7,102 bases of DNA, from positions 1 to 7,102 of the forward strand of contig JAGDDC010000064.1 in NCBI GenBank assembly GCA_017958245.1. Direction: 5' to 3'. Within the stretch, counting starts at the first letter, position 1. Every line of letters starts with the position of its first letter. Below, piece after piece: positions 4,734-7,102 of the stretch. Source of the stretch: Lachnospiraceae bacterium. Its GTDB lineage: Bacteria > Bacillota_A > Clostridia > Lachnospirales > Lachnospiraceae. A program made the translations under genes and the position numbers. Below the pieces are notes generated by a model, which did no database searches, was not told the DNA's origin, and was given only the letters and a program-made list of their open reading frames with translations.

Positions 4734-7102
4734 ATGAACAAAGATATGAAGAGATCGATCATAAAGAAGACTGTAGAAAGGACGCTCACAGTGCTTGCTG
4801 TCACAGCACTCGCGATCATCGCATTTGCAAGTGTGAAAGCGCAGGCGGCAGCAGTAAGGGTGACAAAGGTCGATTACGACAGGAGCGAGATGACCGTTGC
4901 CTTGAACAGCGGGGACACGGCGCTTCTCATATCCGACTCTAAGGCGAAAAAGTGGGAGACTATGGCAGAGAAGCAGGACGGCACCGATGAGGTGACGTTC
5001 GACATATCCTGGATATCACAGACCGTCGACTACGTCATGACGCTCAAGGGCGATGCCTCAGCCGACGTCGTAAAGATCACCATCCCGAAGCAGAACAAAT
5101 CCTTCAAGGTTTCTTATTTCGTACTTGATTCCGAGATCCAGCTGACCAACTCAGACGGCCGCACGGCGGAGTGGAGGAAAAAGGAGTCCATGTCATGGAC
5201 CACCTACAACGCTGACAGCTTCGCAAAAGAGCTCGAGGGCTTCTGCGCAAATGGCGCCGTTTTGTTCTTCAGGCTGGCTCAGACTCCCGGTGCAGGTTCA
5301 AATGCGGGACTTCGCCCCAGCAAGGAAGTATCCGTGACGATACCCAAGAAGACCGCAGCCCCCTCTGTAAAGATCAACGACAATTCACTCACGGTCACTC
5401 TGAACAAGGGCATCCAGTACAGATATCTCGTGAGCGAGACGGGCAACCCCGTGATCGATCCCAAGACAGGCACTTACATGGATTGGGAAGACATAGACGC
5501 GAGCACCGACTACGATCTGCAGGATCTCGCACCGCTCTCGATGTACACCGAGACGAACAACGATCCCAAAGAGACCTTTATCCAGTTCAGGACCAAGGCG
5601 ACGGCTTCAAAGCAGATGTCGAACATCACGACACTCACCGTTCCCGCACAGCAGGCTCCTCTGACGGAGTCGGATATGCTCGAGGGCGCGACGGTAGAGT
5701 TCAAGTACACGAGCTCCACGACCTTCCAGCTCAAGGTCAAGAGCGCGAGCACTTCAGAGCCTTATCAGTACTGCATCATAGATGAAAAGAGCTTCGGAAC
5801 TACCGACATATCGAGCCTCGACATGACAGAGGTGACATGGAAGGACATAACTTCCGCGTCTCCCGTCAAGTTTGACAAGACAAAGGACAAGATCGAGGAA
5901 GGCACAAAGATCTACGTCAGGAAGAAAGCCCTTCACGCACAGGGCGATCCCGAGTACAGACTCGCTTCTCCTTATATAAACGTATCCGGAAATGACGGAA
6001 TCAACTATCCCGGCGAGGCGACAGTCGCTACCGAGAGCGGATCGATCCTCTGGCTTCAGACCGTAGCCGGTGTTTGCAACACATCAAACACGGACGGCAG
6101 CCTTGAGTTTACGATGTACAGCCCCACAGAGACCACGATCAAGTCGATCAAGTTCGTCGACTACGACAACCTTGATGAGATCGGCTCAGTCGAGATCACA
6201 AGCTCCGTAGCCAAGAACAACGAGAACGGCGTGGAGCCCGAGAAGAAGTACATCATCACCACCAAGATCAGATCGACGGCGAACATAGATTCCAACACAC
6301 GCTCGAGGATGCTCGCGTACATCACCTATGAGAGCGGCTCGACCTTCAAGAGCACGAAGGAAGCGGGACTTGGACTTTACATCTTCCCCGCGACCAAGGT
6401 TGAGAACCCCGGCAACAGCAGCGAGAAGACGCGCGTGAGCAAGCTCTTCGACGCGGGCTACACGGCGGAATCGGACCACATCGATTTTTCGACGGCTTTC
6501 AGGCGCGTATATCTCTCAAACAAGGTGTACGGCGTGAACGGATATACATACAGCACCGAGGACAAGAGGGATTTCAAGTTCATCGTAAAGCTCGGCACGG
6601 TATATAAGCAGCAGACAGGCAGGATCTCAGGCAGCCCCGATCTGGCGGGAGACAGCGGAGAAGACTACACTCAGATCACAAAGCTCAAATACGACAACGT
6701 AGAGCTTGGAAATGACTGCTACAGCGTTGAGTACGCTACGGACAGGAAGAACGACGGGACCGATGTGAGACTTGCGCTTGTCACGGTACACTGCGACAAG
6801 GTTGAACTCATCAGGGACATCGATGACAGGAACAAGGACACGAACCTTGTGATAGTTTTAAACAACGGTGAGATACTCAGCAATTCGGTCACGATCAACT
6901 TCGTCAAGACCGCAACCGTAGACAAGAGCCCCGTATCATGGTCGCTCACGCCGGCAAACCTCGAGACCGAGAAGACAGTCACGACGACATCTCCGAACGG
7001 TACGGTCACAACAACGACCGAGAAGGTTTACGACTACATCATCGAGATGACGCTCTTTGATCCCACCTACAGCGTAGCCATATCAGAGGTTACCTGGAAC
7101 GG
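4734..7102 (+). CDS. Large secreted repeat-containing surface protein of unknown function (partial, 3' end outside window)
   Basis: Open from ATG 4734 to the window edge: 789 codons and no stop. The start has GGAGGA about 7 bases upstream. Residues 1-38 form a long Sec signal peptide (basic MNKDMKRSIIKK, hydrophobic 18-33, AQA before residue 39), so the protein is exported. Residues about 41-420 look like three diverged beta-rich units. Each has a Trp motif (SWTTY at W155, DWEDI at W251, TWKDI at W369) followed by an aromatic-x-R-x-A strand (FFRLA, QFRTKA, YVRKKA), and the first two then by a V-x-x-P strand (VTIPKKTAAP, LTVPAQQAP). Residues about 430-740 show no clear repeat. A Thr-rich stretch follows (about 744-762, rich in TTT). 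No catalytic motif, sorting signal or known domain is recognised, and the anchoring region would lie beyond the window. It is divergent from the MraY-like gene with 196 bases between. Adhesin, S-layer-like or matrix protein are all possible. Confidence 0.8.
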   Translation, partial: MNKDMKRSIIKKTVERTLTVLAVTALAIIAFASVKAQAAAVRVTKVDYDRSEMTVALNSGDTALLISDSKAKKWETMAEKQDGTDEVTFDISWISQTVDYVMTLKGDASADVVKITIPKQNKSFKVSYFVLDSEIQLTNSDGRTAEWRKKESMSWTTYNADSFAKELEGFCANGAVLFFRLAQTPGAGSNAGLRPSKEVSVTIPKKTAAPSVKINDNSLTVTLNKGIQYRYLVSETGNPVIDPKTGTYMDWEDIDASTDYDLQDLAPLSMYTETNNDPKETFIQFRTKATASKQMSNITTLTVPAQQAPLTESDMLEGATVEFKYTSSTTFQLKVKSASTSEPYQYCIIDEKSFGTTDISSLDMTEVTWKDITSASPVKFDKTKDKIEEGTKIYVRKKALHAQGDPEYRLASPYINVSGNDGINYPGEATVATESGSILWLQTVAGVCNTSNTDGSLEFTMYSPTETTIKSIKFVDYDNLDEIGSVEITSSVAKNNENGVEPEKKYIITTKIRSTANIDSNTRSRMLAYITYESGSTFKSTKEAGLGLYIFPATKVENPGNSSEKTRVSKLFDAGYTAESDHIDFSTAFRRVYLSNKVYGVNGYTYSTEDKRDFKFIVKLGTVYKQQTGRISGSPDLAGDSGEDYTQITKLKYDNVELGNDCYSVEYATDRKNDGTDVRLALVTVHCDKVELIRDIDDRNKDTNLVIVLNNGEILSNSVTINFVKTATVDKSPVSWSLTPANLETEKTVTTTSPNGTVTTTTEKVYDYIIEMTLFDPTYSVAISEVTWN

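Noticed and set aside
5510..5752. Minus-strand open frames within the large surface protein gene
   Set aside because: The + strand frame is open for 789 codons with a signal peptide; the antisense frames have no ribosome sites or domains.

Overview
The window looks like a mid-GC (roughly 50%), low-redundancy stretch from a Gram-positive member of the Bacillota, most likely a Clostridia of the Lachnospiraceae/Oscillospiraceae type found in gut or rumen. This rests on strong GGAGG-type ribosome sites, heavy use of AGA/AGG arginine codons beside CTC, ATC and AAG, long Sec signal peptides and a Clostridia-style type IV pilus gene set. The taxonomic call is inference.

Positions 1-2442 hold the tail of a type IV pilus (T4P) locus on the + strand. 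It contains the last codons of an upstream, possibly pilin-like gene, a small prepilin-like protein with an atypical cleavage region, a single-pass membrane protein with an extremely acidic C-terminal tail, and PilT, the retraction ATPase. An extended -10 promoter and a leader with two mutually exclusive hairpins precede the acidic-tail gene, so it and pilT can be expressed separately from the pilin gene.

Positions 2443-3339 hold a secreted transglutaminase-like protein with an intact Cys-His-Asp triad. A strong hairpin lies just upstream of its ribosome site. Positions 3340-3571 are a convergent intergenic region occupied almost entirely by one nested inverted repeat of about 180 bp. Its core is a good bidirectional terminator, its outer arms match at 23 of 24 positions, and a 10-bp direct repeat flanks it, so it may be a MITE-like fold-back element.

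Positions 3572-4537 on the - strand encode a MraY-family integral-membrane phosphoglycosyltransferase that keeps the Asp motifs but has lost the usual HHH motif. It is probably a paralogue and not the housekeeping MraY. From 4734 to the window's right edge runs the N-terminal 789 residues of a large secreted, repeat-containing surface protein of unknown function, with a sigma-D-like -10 element upstream.

Taken together, the window is a cell-surface region: pilus assembly and retraction, a secreted papain-fold enzyme, a lipid-linked sugar transferase and a large exported protein. No phage, CRISPR, tRNA, rRNA or defence genes are visible. The least explained items are the fold-back element, the acidic-tail protein, the divergent MraY and the large surface protein.
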